Shown: one piece after another, positions 33,183-44,672 of the stretch
Numbering within the stretch: the stretch's first letter is position 1
Layout: each line of letters begins with the position of its first letter
Program-made: the position numbers and the translations under genes
Notes under the pieces: generated by a model
What the model was told of the DNA's origin: nothing
Databases searched by the model: none
What the model saw: only the letters and a program-made list of their open reading frames with translations
From: Armigeres subalbatus
Taxonomy: Eukaryota; Arthropoda; Insecta; Diptera; Culicidae
Assembly: GCF_024139115.2 (NCBI RefSeq)
Contig: NC_085141.1
Span: forward strand, 32,379,242 to 32,443,241
Direction: 5' to 3'
Length of the DNA stretch: 64,000 nt

Positions 33183-34600
33183 GCACGGTGGCTCCGGATC
33201 AGAGGAACGACTGGTATGACGGCGAATGTGAGCAGTTAGTTGAGGAGAAGAATGCAGCATGGGCGAGATTGCTGCAACACCGCACGAGGGCGAACGAGGC
33301 ACGATACAAACGGGCGCGGAACAGACAAAACTCGATTTTCCGGAGGAAAAAAGAAGTTGAACCGTTCACGTAAGGGCCACGTGCCACAGCCCGATATGTG
33401 TAAGGACATTAACGGGAACCTTCTTACAAACGAGCGTGAGGTGATCCAAAGGTGGCGGCAGCACTACGAAGGGCACCTGAATGGCGATATGGCAGACAAC
33501 GGTGGCGGTATGGTAATGAACCTAGGAGCACGCGCGCAGGACATGCGACTTCCGGCTCCGAATCTCCAGGAAATCCAGGAGGAGATCGGCCGGCTGAAAA
33601 ACAACAAAGCTCCTGGAGTTAACCAACTACCAGGAGGGCTGTTTAAACACGGTGGTTTAAAGAGCGGTTTAAACACGGCACTGGCAAGAGCGCTGCACTG
33701 GGTGATTACTAAGGTTTGGGAGGATGAGGTTTTGCCGCAGGAGTGGATGGAAGGTGTCGTGTGACCCATCTACAAAAAGGGCGATAAGCTGGATTGTAGC
33801 AACTACCGCGCAATCACATTGCTGAACGCCGCCTACAAGGTACTCTCCCAAATTTTATGCCACTGACTAACACCAATTGCAAGAGAGTTCGTGGGGCAGT
33901 ACCAGGCGGGATTTATGGGTGAACGCTCTACCACAGACCAGGTGTTCGCCATACGTCAGGTATTGCAGAAATGCCGCGAATACAACGTGCCCACACATCA
34001 TCTATTTATCGACTTCCAAGCCGCATATGATACAATCGATCGGGACCAGCTATGGCAGCTAATGCACGTTTGATACGTTTGATCAAGGCGACGATGGATC
34101 GGATGATGTGCGTAGTTCGAGTTTCAGGGGCATTCTCGAGTCCCTTCGAAACGCGTAGAGGGTTACGGCAAGGTGATGGTCTTTCGTGTCTGCTATTCAA
34201 CATCGCTTTGGAGGGAGTAATACGAAGGGCGGGGATTGACACGAGTGGTACGATTTTCACGAAGTCCGTCCAGTTATTTGGTTTCGCCGACGACATTGAT
34301 ATCATGGCACGTAACTTTGAGAGGATGGAGGAAGCCTACATCAGACTGAAAAGCGAAGCTAAACGGATTGGACTAGTCATCAATACGTCGAAGACGAAGT
34401 ACATGATAGGAAGAGGCTCAAGAGAGGTCAATATAAGCCACCCACCACGAGTTTCTATCGGTGATGACGAAATCGAGGTGGTTGAAGAATTCGTGTACTT
34501 GGGCTCACTGGTGACCGCCGATAACGATACCAGCAGAGAAATTCGGAGGCGCATAGTGGCTGGAAATCGTACGTACTTTGGACTCCGTAAGACGCTCTGA
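33183..34600 (+). pseudogene. Degenerate non-LTR retrotransposon, second copy of the 1842-3440 family
   Basis: Opens with WYDGECEQLVEEKNAAWARL, the basic region between endonuclease and RT. After a frameshift it continues KNNKAPGVNQLPGGLF (33600), WEDEVLPQEW (33718), an in-frame TGA at 33762, [20 protein letters not shown] (33770), ERSTTDQVFAIRQVL, FIDFQAAYDTIDR (RT motif A, near 34005), GLRQGDGLSCLLFNIALEG (34165), FADD (34282-34293), and EFVYLGSLVTADNDTSREIR (34487). It ends around 34600 with the C-terminal GHVVRM region missing. At least four lesions. It resembles the copy at 1842 throughout but is better preserved. An intact protein would be an RNA-dependent DNA polymerase. Confidence 0.88.
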
Positions 34601-34604
34601 TCGA

Positions 34605-34735
34605 ATAGAGTTCACCACGTGGTCATATTTTTGAAGATTTTCAAAACCCCCCCCCCCTCCCCCCATGTGGCTTACCGTGGTCATTTGGCAGAACCGGCCT
34701 TCCCCCCTATGACCACGTGGTTTTTCCTCAAGTAC
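34605..34735. repeat. CCACGTGG dispersed repeat, copy 1
   Basis: Contains ACCACGTGGTCAT, a C-rich run with CCCCCCATGTGGCTTACCG, TGGTCATTTGGCAG, and GACCACGTGGTTTTTCC. The same blocks in the same order occur at 42610-42715. Confidence 0.65.
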
Positions 34736-34959
34736 AAAAATTAAAAAAAAAACCTTATGTAACTAAAACATATGGTTAAACCGATCAATTTTGAAGATGG
34801 ACAATTTCAACTGATTTAAAATCAAACTAAACCCAGCATGGAAATTATAAATTTTCATAAATTCGAACATTTTGATGATGTTATCATGTTGTAATGTGTA
34901 TTGTGAATTAGGATATCTAGAACTCGCACACCTTCGATGCATCAGGAGGATACAAAAAA
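34736..34959. other. AT-rich intron sequence, no gene
   Basis: Nothing recognised. Confidence 0.4.
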
Positions 34960-37900
34960 TCAGAAGGGTTGTGTACAAGACACGACCGCTCGACGTAAAC
35001 TACGTAAAACCTCTTATTGCAATGGGAATCGTAATATCATATGAACATTAGGTTGTATACATGACACAATAGCGAATTTCAACAAAAAATTATCTAAAAC
35101 TGTTTTCAGAACAATCATTTTTCTCAACCACCACCGACGACCATACAGATGTTACTTGGACCGCTACCGGCGCAGCCATCGTCTCAAGTCAGTTCAAAAA
35201 GCTGCTCTCACGCGCGCGTTTGCGGTTTTGCTTGAAATCATCGTGCGGTTCTCTTCAGCATCGGCAGCGTTCAACAGAATTTGTTTAAATTTTTTAGAAC
35301 AGGTTTGTCGACAGCGAGTTAAAATGAGGAGAAAATTACATTTCCACAATTCTGCTGTCACCGACGACAGTCACTCAATGATTTTCCGCTTATTTGCTAC
35401 ATACGTCATCTTTGTGGATAATTTACTGCAACAACTACACGTCGACGGTTGCCAATGGCCGCAAGACACGACTATGCACAGGAAAAATGAAGTGGTGGGC
35501 CAAAAGGTGCGTGCGTTACTGCAATCTGATGTCCGTGTTGGGAATGCATGAACGGAGTTGGCTAGTTCTGAATCTTTTACCAGACGTGAAAGAACTAAAA
35601 TTTTCAATAGTTTTACGTTGATGATCAATAGTTTTAAAACAATTAACGAATTAGTGGAAAGTTTCCGAATCTATTGATAATAAAATCTCGAAAATTTATC
35701 GAAAGATAAAGTCGCTATTAACTTTTGAAATCTTACATGATTTCGTGACGGTCCCCAATTTGGAATTTTTCATTTGGCACCTCTTAGACGTAGTTTACGT
35801 CAAAATGCTGGCAAATTATTTCTTTTGTGTAAAATGGTGATTCTGAAATATCATAATCTTGAGAGAAAGTTTCACTTGACAACAACTAACGCCATCCATA
35901 CGAATACATATTTGCAGCACCTACGATGCGCGCCCGTAATTGTGCTGCTGGAATAACAAAACCGAATAAAAATTTCAATGCCACTGAAGCCATCTCCCTC
36001 CGACGCGCTCGTGATTCTGCTATGTACGGCAGGCAACTTTATGGCGTCGCCAAGCGGTTAATTTTCACTTTGAATAAAATTCGCCCCGCCTCAATCTTCC
36101 TTTGTGTAGAATGTTGGCCCTGAGAAGAACCGATTAATTCCCCAAATATGTCGATGACGACCACACAATCCACGACACGGGCTTGAATTCGCTCAGCAAC
36201 TCTGCCGATGCTGGGACCGCTCTCCACGACATTTCAAATGAAAAGCCTCGCGCGCGGGGGGAAGCAGTTTTCTTATAATGAATAAAGATGGCTCATTAGA
36301 CCCGCCTCTTTGTTGTCCGGTATAACTGCAAATATTGTGTAACCGAATCGCTCACCAAAAGGTCGTGGCTACAGGTTTAACTTGATTGATCACAAGAAAG
36401 CAGCTCTTCCGCGCGCGCGAGCCATTTCGTTCGAGATGTCGCGAAAAGCAGATCGCGGTCCATTCTGCACAGTTTGTCGGAGAGAGACGTTGCAATAAAT
36501 TTATTCGCAGACGATGGCTGAAAATTTCTTCACTATGGTGGAGTCTTCATTGGTTTGGCTGGTGTCGGTGAAAGTGAAATTTTTCTCAAGATTCTGAGAA
36601 TTGACGAGTGCGGTTCATGAATTCTGTGTGAAATCATGCGCGCAACAGTTTGAATTCATGGTTTTACACAGATTTTGTGAACTCCACTCAAACAACATAA
36701 AATGGGATATCAGAAAATCACAACACAATCTTTCATCTACCAAAATATTTGGTGGCCCTGAAAAAGGGCCGTTTGTTTCTGTTGGCATGAAGCCATTTGA
36801 AGTGATGTTCATCGCGTGGCGGTGAATGTAATCACCTAGATGATATCTCTGATAATGGTGGTCCTTCAACGTGACGTCTGTCGGGTTGGTCCGTTGAAAG
36901 TGATGTTGAGCACTGCTCTGACGGTGTGCTACTGACCAGTAAACATACACCAACGGCAGGAAAATAGTTGAACTGCTGAATGTCCAGGCAAGAAAAGACA
37001 TCCTTCGGTGGGCGTCACATGGATCACCAAAACTCACAGTATGTACATGAATTGCTTTATTGTTTACTCTTCCGCGCGCGCCAGCCATTTCGTTCGAGAT
37101 GTCGCGGAGAGCAAACCGTGGTACCACCTTCGGCATCGGCGGAGCTCCTACTCCTACCGGAAATTTTATTCCCGGCGATGGTGTGGGTCGCGCGGTCGTC
37201 GTAATTAACATTAGCAGCGCTCAGATTAAATTTTCTTGTATGAAGTAATAACGGCTTTGGCAGGTCTTGTTCTATTATTGTCAGGGGTTTTTATTGGCGA
37301 TTTTTTTATGAAATTTGGCCACAATATTCTTTGATATGCAAAGAATGTTTAGGCCAAATTTGAGCATAATTAGTTACAGAAAACCCCCCTGACAATAACA
37401 GAACAAAACCTGTCAAAGCCGTAATTCCCCCTACTAACAATTGGCTACCATCAATGAAAGTAGCGCTTAAGTCACAACTTGAGGCGGGATGAATTTTGAT
37501 CAAAGTAAAACTTAATTGCTTGGTGATGGCAGATTGTTTTCCTTCGGTAGTAGAATCACGAGAGCACGATTCAGAGAAAGACTTATAGTTTTAGTAGATA
37601 GTCATCCATGCGAAAACATTTTTGCAGCTTCTCCGTTTGACGCGCGCTCGTGATTCTACATACATACAGAAAACATACGATGATTCAACTTATCCATGAG
37701 TTTTTAGGTGCTGAGTTGGGCTTGATTTGAATCGTCCATGAGTTTTTACCACAACAGACCAAACCAATTTTTGTGACAGTCTCGAATTTGGAAATTTCCG
37801 TTTTAAACCCTGTATCTGAGTCTTCCCCTTAGACGTAGTTTACGTCAAAACATCTGTAGCAAACATCAATACTGACGCCATACAATTTTCTTCAGTCATA

Positions 37901-38990
37901 ATGCGAATCAATTGTTTGCATGGTCTCCTTCCGATACTTGCTTGGGATTCAACTACCGACGTTAGCGTTGCGCTTTGAATAAAGTTCATCTCGGAACCGA
38001 TTTCTTTTTCAATCATCAACAGGAAAAATACAAAATTAGAGTCTCGCGGGAAAATTTCATGTTGTACCGACAACATCCAAATCGTTGCAAACGCAACATT
38101 AGTGAATAAATTGGCGTAGCAATCTTCCGATGACAGCCTATGCTCGGACCGGCACTAATGCTATGATTCCGCTACCGATGCCAAACAATTATGCTTTGTT
38201 CTATGAAGAAAGTTCGTCTAATATCAACATTCTCAATCACTAAAATCATATAACTCCGAATTACGCTAGAAAATTTCACCGAAGAATTTTCCAGTTCCTA
38301 ACGGTTGCACTTTAGGAAAATTATTTCAACTTAACCTTCCTCCCAAATATAACGATGGTCCTGAAATGAACCGGTTTATTGCCACTTATGTGCCTTATTA
38401 ACAGCAGCGACCGCCATCCGGTGATTCGGCTCAACGAACGCCGTCGATTACCAGATCCACCGAAGATGGGACACGGATGAAAATGATGTGCTGCTGCTTC
38501 CACGACCGCCACCACCACCGACCGAAAACATTTCATTCGCTGAGACAGCCGTTGTCACTAGGACCGCTTCTGGACGCCCTGGTCCGCTCGCCGTGACATC
38601 CAGAATGAAAATGACGCGCGCATGCGAAACACGGGGCTTTTTATACACAGGGAAAACGAAGCAGTGGATCAAAAGGCCCGTACCTTACTGCAATCTGATG
38701 TCCGTGTTGGGGAATTATGAACGGAATTGAATTTTTCACCCGGTTTGGAAAGAAACAACATTTTCAATAGTTTAACGTTGTTAATCAATAGTATCAATAT
38801 AATTGGCAAATTGCTGGAGAGTTTCTGAATCGATTGATAAGCAAATGTCGAAAATCCATCGAAAGATAAAGACGCTATTAGCGTTTGAAATCTATCCTAA
38901 TTTCGTGACGGTCTCGAGTTTGGAAATTTCAGTTTTACACCCTGTATCTGAGTCTTCCCCTTAGACGTAGTTTACGTCAAAAATGTGGAC
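34960..38990. mobile_element. Composite repeat with ACGTAGTTTACGTC ends
   Basis: The left edge has GACACGACCGCTCGACGTAA and CTACG; the inverse motif AGACGTAGTTTACGTCAAAA occurs at 35787, 37831 and 38964. Segments 35462-35805 and 38636-38980 are direct repeats (shared TTACTGCAATCTGATGTCCG and later TATCGAAAGATAAAG and GATTTCGTGACGGTC blocks). GC-rich CCATTTCGTTCGAGATGTCG occurs at 36425 and 37081 and inverted near 36228-36258. This looks like nested copies of one non-autonomous element about 0.8-1.2 kb long. No transposase or RT is seen; the 198-residue minus-strand frame at 36615-37211 has no recognisable domain. Confidence 0.5.
37248..37425. mobile_element. Foldback MITE within the composite repeat
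   Basis: Left arm AACGGCTTTGGCAGGTCTTG then TATTATTGTCAGGGGTTTTT; right arm the inverse AAAACCCCCCTGACAATAAC then CAAAACCTGTCAAAGCCGT. The inner part also pairs (TTTGGCCACAATATTCTTTG with CAAAGAATGTTTAGGCCAAA), leaving a loop of about 5 bp, so the whole 178 bp is one hairpin. Confidence 0.8.
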
Positions 38991-39469
38991 TCGCGAATAT
39001 GTTATAAAAATTTCGAGAAAAAAATTTTAATGGTTTAGAAATTTTCCAATATATCCCTATATTATTATTTTTTTTTTAATCAGTGATTTTTATCAGTGAT
39101 TTTTTTAAAATAATTATAAAGTTCATCACTGAATATCCCTATAGATTTCTAAGAGTATTTGGGATCTTCCGTAGCTCTGGAGGTACTGGAAATTCTTAAG
39201 ATATATTAACCTCAGCGAAGCATCTGAACTGAACTCTTACAACAAAAAGTTTGTCAGAGAATCACAAAGTTAATATGTAATCTTAGAGATGCAAATAAAA
39301 TCTCCTACTGTTGTTTCTTTTGAGTAGCATTCCTGTAGAAATTCCATTTTTGCTTTCAGAATCATCAAATTAGTTTACATTCCAATATAAACAGGTTTCA
39401 GTATAAATTAGAAAAAAAAATCCAGCTTACTCTCTTTACAGAAATTTTTTTTTCAAAATCCTGGGCAAC

Positions 39470-40210
39470 TTTAATGAATCTTCAAAGGAAATTCTTCTAA
39501 ATTTCCAATGGAAATTTTTTTCGTTTTCCAAAAGAAATTCTTAGAAATTTTCAGCAGTTTTTTTTAATTTTCCAAAACAAATTATTCGGAATATGCCAAA
39601 ATATTTTCGATGGAAATTCCTAAGATTTTCCAGTAGAAAATCGAAAAAAACCAATAATGAATTTCCCGAGGAAAATCCGATGTTTTTACAAGCGAAAATA
39701 ACGAAAAAAATTGTACTTTTGAAGGAATTCCTTAAAAAATTAAATCAAAATTTTGAAGATTTTCTGATGTGGAAATTCCTTAAAATTGCTAAATCATTTC
39801 CTATGCATCTTTGCATGGTAAAGATTTGAAGCAATGTTTAGCTGAACCTACAAAGAAATCGAAATGACTTCCCGAAGAAGAATGAATTCCCGATGGTACA
39901 AATGGTACAAATAAAAAAAACAAGAATCTCGAGAATTCTAAAGATTTATTTTTTGAAAATCAAAAGAATTTTTTAAGATAATCCATAGACTCTTCCGTGG
40001 AAATTCTAAATAATGCCTCGAATAAAAAAATTCTTGGAAATTTTAAAAAATGTGATAGAATTCACAAAGAGCGTAAAAAAGTATTCCGAAAAAATTTCAT
40101 TTCAAAATTCCAAATTTGAAAAAAAAAAAATCCAAAACAAAATATCAACGGAAATATCAAAGTGTTTCATGTGGCATTGGTTGTTCAATATCTTTCGGAA
40201 ATTCTGAAGA
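39470..40210. repeat. Degraded AT-rich GGAAATTC-type repeat
   Basis: Irregular recurring blocks such as GGAAATTCCTAAGATTTTCC and GGAAATTCTAAATAAT. Similar blocks resume at 41740-42150 on the other side of the half-LINE, suggesting the half-LINE and SINE inserted into an old array. Confidence 0.4.
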
Positions 40211-40369
40211 GTTTTTATTGAAAAATTTAGAAGTTTTCTCTTCTTCTATGGCTCCATATTCCAACTGGAAGTTGGTCTGCTTTTCAACTTAGTATATTCT
40301 ATTAGCATTTCCTTAGTTATAAATTGAAAGCTTTTATATGCCAGCCATTGCACGATTGATCTTGTTTAG

Positions 40370-40482
40370 CTAGTACGATGGATACACTATACCTAGGATG
40401 TCGAGAATGTTTCCCACCCGAACACATCCTAGACAGGAACGAGAATCGAACTCGTCATCTCCGGGTTGGCAACCCTACGCCT
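40370..40482 (-). repeat. tRNA-like SINE fragment
   Basis: On the minus strand GGGTTGCCAACCCGGAGATG is followed by ACGAGTTCGATTCTCGTTCC, an excellent polymerase III B box with T-arm. The A box is missing, cut by the (AAATA)n tail of the neighbouring half-LINE. A tRNA-derived SINE is the best reading; a real tRNA would need the 5' half. Confidence 0.6.
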
Positions 40483-40485
40483 TTT

Positions 40486-41705
40486 TTATTTATTTATTTA
40501 TTTATTTATTATTAATCCAACGGACATCTTATGGTCTAATTGAATGAAGTTAATTTAATAAAGCTTTTCACAATTGTAATTATAACACGGCCTGCAGTGT
40601 AACATTGAACATGAAGTATCATTCAGCATATAAGATAACATTTAACATTTTCGAAATGGGATTTAGTAAAAACAGCAATATCACAAAAACATACGAGTTC
40701 AAACAGTAAAGCATGTAACCATATAATGTTTAGTAACATAACTAGCTTAAATCTGGCTTCCATGTACAACATTTTTGTCTAAACTCTCGGAATTTAACAT
40801 TTTTTGGCCATGTAGTTGACTTCATTGCAGCAGATTTCCATTTTGTGTCCAGAACAATTTTGAACGAAATGTAGTCCAATGTATTACTGTCAACCCATCG
40901 CGGAACAAGTTTTCTAACATTCACACATTCTTTGTGACAGGCGCCCAAACATCGTGAAACCATCTCCTGAATGTCTTTTTCCGAAACACTGCTATCGATG
41001 TTGGTCAGTACTAATGCGAAGCTCTCTTCCACGCTCGTACAATCAAATGATCGATTCGGAGCATCATGTGGAACGAATGGCTCAATGCGAGAGTTTGGTA
41101 CATATGGTGCTGTATTAGTACATTTCGGTGATGTTCTTGGAGTTGAATGTTGCATAACGATGTTGGCAGAACAGTTCACATTTGAAGCGAGTAGAGACAT
41201 GATTGTTTCAACTTTCGCTTTCAACTCTTCGACGTCTTGATGTAGTGCAGATTTCGGCTCCAGTGCTTTTTGAGCGGTTAATTCTTTTTTCACTTTCCTC
41301 CACTGCACGAACTCATCCAAACAATTATCACACATCCAGCAACTGTTTTTGTTCGGCGGCGATACTGCAGCGAGCTGTTGATCGTTTAGTCCGACACAAG
41401 AAGCGTGATACAGCCCGGCACACAACGCATTGCAGAATATGAATGGCTGATCTTTTGTTACGGGAAGCAGACACTTTTTGCAGTCCATAATGTTACTTCA
41501 AACTAGAATTGGCTAGTAAATAGCTCTATAGGGACAGGTCAACTTGATCGACTAGTAACTTGATCTCTCTGGTCAACAATAATAGTACTTTAGCAGGTTT
41601 TACAACATCAAATACACCGTAAATTTAACAAATTAACAGAGCGAAATTTAAACGTATGCACACCGCTTCAATCAACAACAACAACTTTTCTCGCAAAGCT
41701 AACTG
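40486..41705 (-). mobile_element. ORF1-only CR1-like retroelement (half-LINE)
   Basis: About 1.2 kb: a 5' UTR (41489-41705), one intact ORF (40742-41488), a 3' UTR of about 250 bp and an (AAATA)n-like tail at 40486-40512 on the minus strand. The tail directly after a short 3' UTR shows the transcript was retrotransposed without any ORF2. It resembles mammalian HAL1-type elements in principle. The intact ORF implies a recent insertion or selection for the protein. Confidence 0.65.
40742..41488 (-). CDS. ORF1 protein with PHD-type zinc finger, CR1-like
   Basis: 248 residues, uninterrupted. Residues 3-53 form a C4HC3 finger: C3, C6, C19, C23, H28, C31, C50, C53. A Lys/Glu-rich helix follows (about 62-100), likely coiled coil. 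After a Ser/Thr/Pro linker the C-terminal third (about 150-248) has the look of the RRM-like domain found after PHD fingers in CR1-group ORF1 proteins, and ends in a WPKNVKFREFR block that is typical of that group. Such proteins bind the element RNA as a chaperone. No endonuclease or RT follows. The start is chosen because it precedes the first zinc ligand by two residues. Alternatively a domesticated gene, but the tail argues for a mobile copy. Confidence 0.75.
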   Translation of the reverse strand: MDCKKCLLPVTKDQPFIFCNALCAGLYHASCVGLNDQQLAAVSPPNKNSCWMCDNCLDEFVQWRKVKKELTAQKALEPKSALHQDVEELKAKVETIMSLLASNVNCSANIVMQHSTPRTSPKCTNTAPYVPNSRIEPFVPHDAPNRSFDCTSVEESFALVLTNIDSSVSEKDIQEMVSRCLGACHKECVNVRKLVPRWVDSNTLDYISFKIVLDTKWKSAAMKSTTWPKNVKFREFRQKCCTWKPDLS

Positions 41706-42609
41706 GAGACTGAACATTTTGAAGTGCACTCCTTAAAATGTTCGAAAAACTTCTTTTGGAAATAAAGAAGAATTTCTGGTGAAGATTCGAATGAACTTGT
41801 CGTAGAAAATTTCATTAGAATGTAAAAAAAATATATGAAAATTTGAAAAAAAAAAAATCCACCGAAAATTATATGGATTTCCCACGGGACTGTTTTGACA
41901 GACAGAATTCACATGGAATTTTTATCGGAGTTTTAAGGAAATTATTTTTGCAATTTACACTGGAGATGTTTTGTTTTTTTTTTCATTAACAATTTGTAGC
42001 AAAATTTCCAAGCAAAATTTTTCAGAGAGAATTGTTCAAAAATCATTCTGAATGCCAGCACTTTATCAGGATGATATGAAGTAATGTCAAAGTTTTTACA
42101 GGAAATTTCTTTACTGGATTTTTCCTGAATATCCACAAGAAATTCTTTTGAAGTTTTTTTCTTGGATTATTGTAAAAACATGATTATTTTTCAAATTTGT
42201 AGCTGCAGTCCGCTGATGCAAAAGTGTCGGCGGCGTTATGCTAAAAACCATCTGCGGTGGCGTGGCGCGGCGGATTTTTTTTTTATATTTTTCCATTTTT
42301 CCTTTCCTTTTCCTTTTTTCTTTTTGAGACTGAATCGCAACCTGTTCTTTCCTTTATTTTTTTATGGAAAAAGGATCTAAGGCTAAGATGGTCAAATAGC
42401 GCAGATATGCATCGGCGTTACGACCGACGCTGCGTTACCGGTTTTTCTCGATGCACATCTGCGTCTTTTCAACGCTGAGTTGAAAAGACGCTACGTGGGC
42501 ATCAGCCCTAAGATGCGCTTTGCGTTTAATGATTAAATCATTAAATTTTAATGTTTTGTATTTTTTACACCGCTATTGTTATTCACCAAAAGTTTTTCGT
42601 GTAAAAAAA
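41706..42609. other. AT-rich intron, no gene; one short hairpin
   Basis: GGAAATT-type blocks continue to about 42150. A GC-rich insert with GTCGGCGGCGTTATGC (42225) and ATGCATCGGCGTTACG (42407) follows, and GCGTCTTTTCAACG / TGAGTTGAAAAGACGC (42461-42491) forms a perfect short hairpin. Possibly one MITE, boundaries unclear. Confidence 0.4.
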
Positions 42610-42715
42610 ACCACGTGGTTCGAGAGAAACACCCCCCCTCCCCCCATGTGGCTTATCGTGGTCATTTTCCAACCTCCCCCCCATGTAAGACCACGTGGTT
42701 TCTGGACGGCCCCAC
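42610..42715. repeat. CCACGTGG dispersed repeat, copy 2
   Basis: ACCACGTGGTTCGAGAG, a C-rich run with CCCCCCATGTGGCTTATCG, TGGTCATTTTCC, and AGACCACGTGGTTTCTGGAC with a GGCCCC end. Matches 34605-34735 block for block. Confidence 0.7.
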
Positions 42716-43515
42716 TATAAATCGTTTATATGAGCCGTAAGATAGGCAATTATTATGTGCTGCTTGAAGTGAAAATCGTCAGCCGAATTTTGGCAACGAG
42801 TGTTCTAATATTGTTCAAAAAAGTTTTGGTTAATTGTGTCACTAAACTAATGAAAATAGTTAATTCAACATGAATGCTAAAATAGCGTGATTGTTATCCG
42901 TTCATCTAATGTGCGAAAATAGGTAAGCCCATTCCAAAAACTACTTTATTGGGCAAAAGAAAAATCTCTTGCATTGCCTGCCTACTTAAGTGGTTGCTAA
43001 CAAACCGAGTCAAAGCAATTTTTACGCAAATTTATTGCGTTTATCAATTGAAGAAGAGCATGAATCTTGCGTATTATAAATAAAGTAGGCTTGCTACACT
43101 TTTTCAAAAAAGCATTGATAAATATCCCTCTACAAAACGATGTATTATTGTTGAATTATTGATTAATTTGCATGATGAGCCAACGTTGCATCCATGCCTA
43201 ACATTACATCCCGTTACCCTAAATATGTAAGTAATTTCGAGATTTGTCGAATTTAATCTAGACCAACAGCCGTAACAGCCAACATTTATTCTTTCCAGTT
43301 CTCTGTCTATGTATACTGCTATGTATGTATGTAGACGAGAAAGCAGGAAGAATAAATTTTGACTGTTACGCCTTTTTCAAATGTTGGTCTAGAAATGACC
43401 TTGCGATTATATTTCAACCGTGTGACCACTCCAATTGTCTTACATCTGATAGATATCACGATTCTGTAGATACGTCTAGAGTATGCCGGAACGGGAAGAT
43501 CAGTACCGGACTCAC
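42716..43515. other. AT-rich intron before the opsin exon, no gene
   Basis: No coding signal other than the exon beginning at 43516. Confidence 0.5.
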
Positions 43516-43711
43516 CTGATGTTGGCCGCCTCGTTCACGTACGCTCCCCAACCGAACAGCGGCGGCGACGTCAAGGCAAACGAATAACTCCAGATGAAGA
43601 GGATGGCGAAGGCGGCCCCCTTCCGGCTCAGGCTCCGCGACGAGAACGGATAGCTAATCAGGCAGAACCGCTCGTACGAGAGCACCGTCAGCGTGGTGAT
43701 TGATGTTATTC
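43516..43711 (-). CDS. Ciliary opsin, exon with TM3 end, TM4 and extracellular loop 2
   Basis: 196 bp. The acceptor AAAACAG is followed by GA, which completes the Gly codon of the previous exon. It reads GITSITTLTVLSYERF, with YERF at the end of TM3 where E/DRY is expected. TM4 follows (GAAFAILFIWSYSFALTSPPLFGWG), interrupted here only for brevity, and then YVNEAANI. The Glu at 43530-43532 aligns six residues before the conserved loop-2 cysteine, the Glu181 counterion position. The exon ends in phase 2 with AG before a GTGAGT donor. Confidence 0.9.
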
Positions 43712-44672
43712 CTGTTTTCGGACGTGGGGTGAGAAAGAACCGGCGGAAATTTAGAATTAGCAGGATTTAGAATTGGGTATGTGACTTTGTGCTGTTCTGA
43801 TGATATGAAGATTGATGGTATAAAAAGTTTTGCCAAATGGCACTCTACGAATAATACTATCGTTCTGGGCGTATTAATAACGAATATAAGACAGAATTAT
43901 GCCTAACACCCATTATACGAGATAAGAAGTCCATATAATCGAAGTATACCTGTGTAATATTGCTGGGCAGCTGATAGAGACTATATTGTGCATACTTGCT
44001 CTTATGATGTCCACAATTTCGGTCTTCTGAAAAGTTCTTATTTGAGTTTAGTCTTATGAAAAACAAAGGAATTGCTTGCCTCAGTGCAACATTAAAATTG
44101 TAGTCAATTTACTTGACAAAAACATGCTCTAGTCATTAGCTTCTTGTACAACGAGCATGGAACAGGACCTACTTCCACAGCTATATATGTTGTAACCAGC
44201 ATATGAATTAATTCCAATGCTTACAACAGTTGAGCCTTAGGCTGACCATCAAGCGCACCGAAGCATGCCATTGTTAAGCTCCCGAATTCAATACACGTTT
44301 GTTTACTAACTCTACCAACCAACCACTAGGTGGCGCTTTTGTGCTTGTGCAAAGCAATCTTCCGGTCGCAAAGTTCGTTAACTTGATACGATGGACAGAA
44401 CGGAACCGCGAAAGCACATAGCAATTCACGACCATATTACGCCGCCGTTAATACAAATGGTAAACAGATTTTGTGCTGTATGTACACAGTTTGACAACGA
44501 TGTGGGTTTTCGCTAGCTGCACGCCGTAATAGAGGGATTGGAATCTAATCTGGGAAATCCCTCCGGGGCAACGGAAACACCGTTGGTATTCAGCATCAAG
44601 TTGGCAATAAAAGAAGTGGACTATGGTTGGTCGCTTACAACGTTTCCTTCGATTATTATTATATTAAAGCCC
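43712..44672. other. Opsin intron, AT-rich, no gene
   Basis: No recognisable domain or repeat structure apart from short dispersed fragments. Confidence 0.45.

Noticed and set aside
36615..37211. 198-residue frame on the minus strand
   Set aside because: Covers parts of a repeated segment (the CCATTTCGTTCGAGATGTCG block also at 36425) and shows no recognisable domain.
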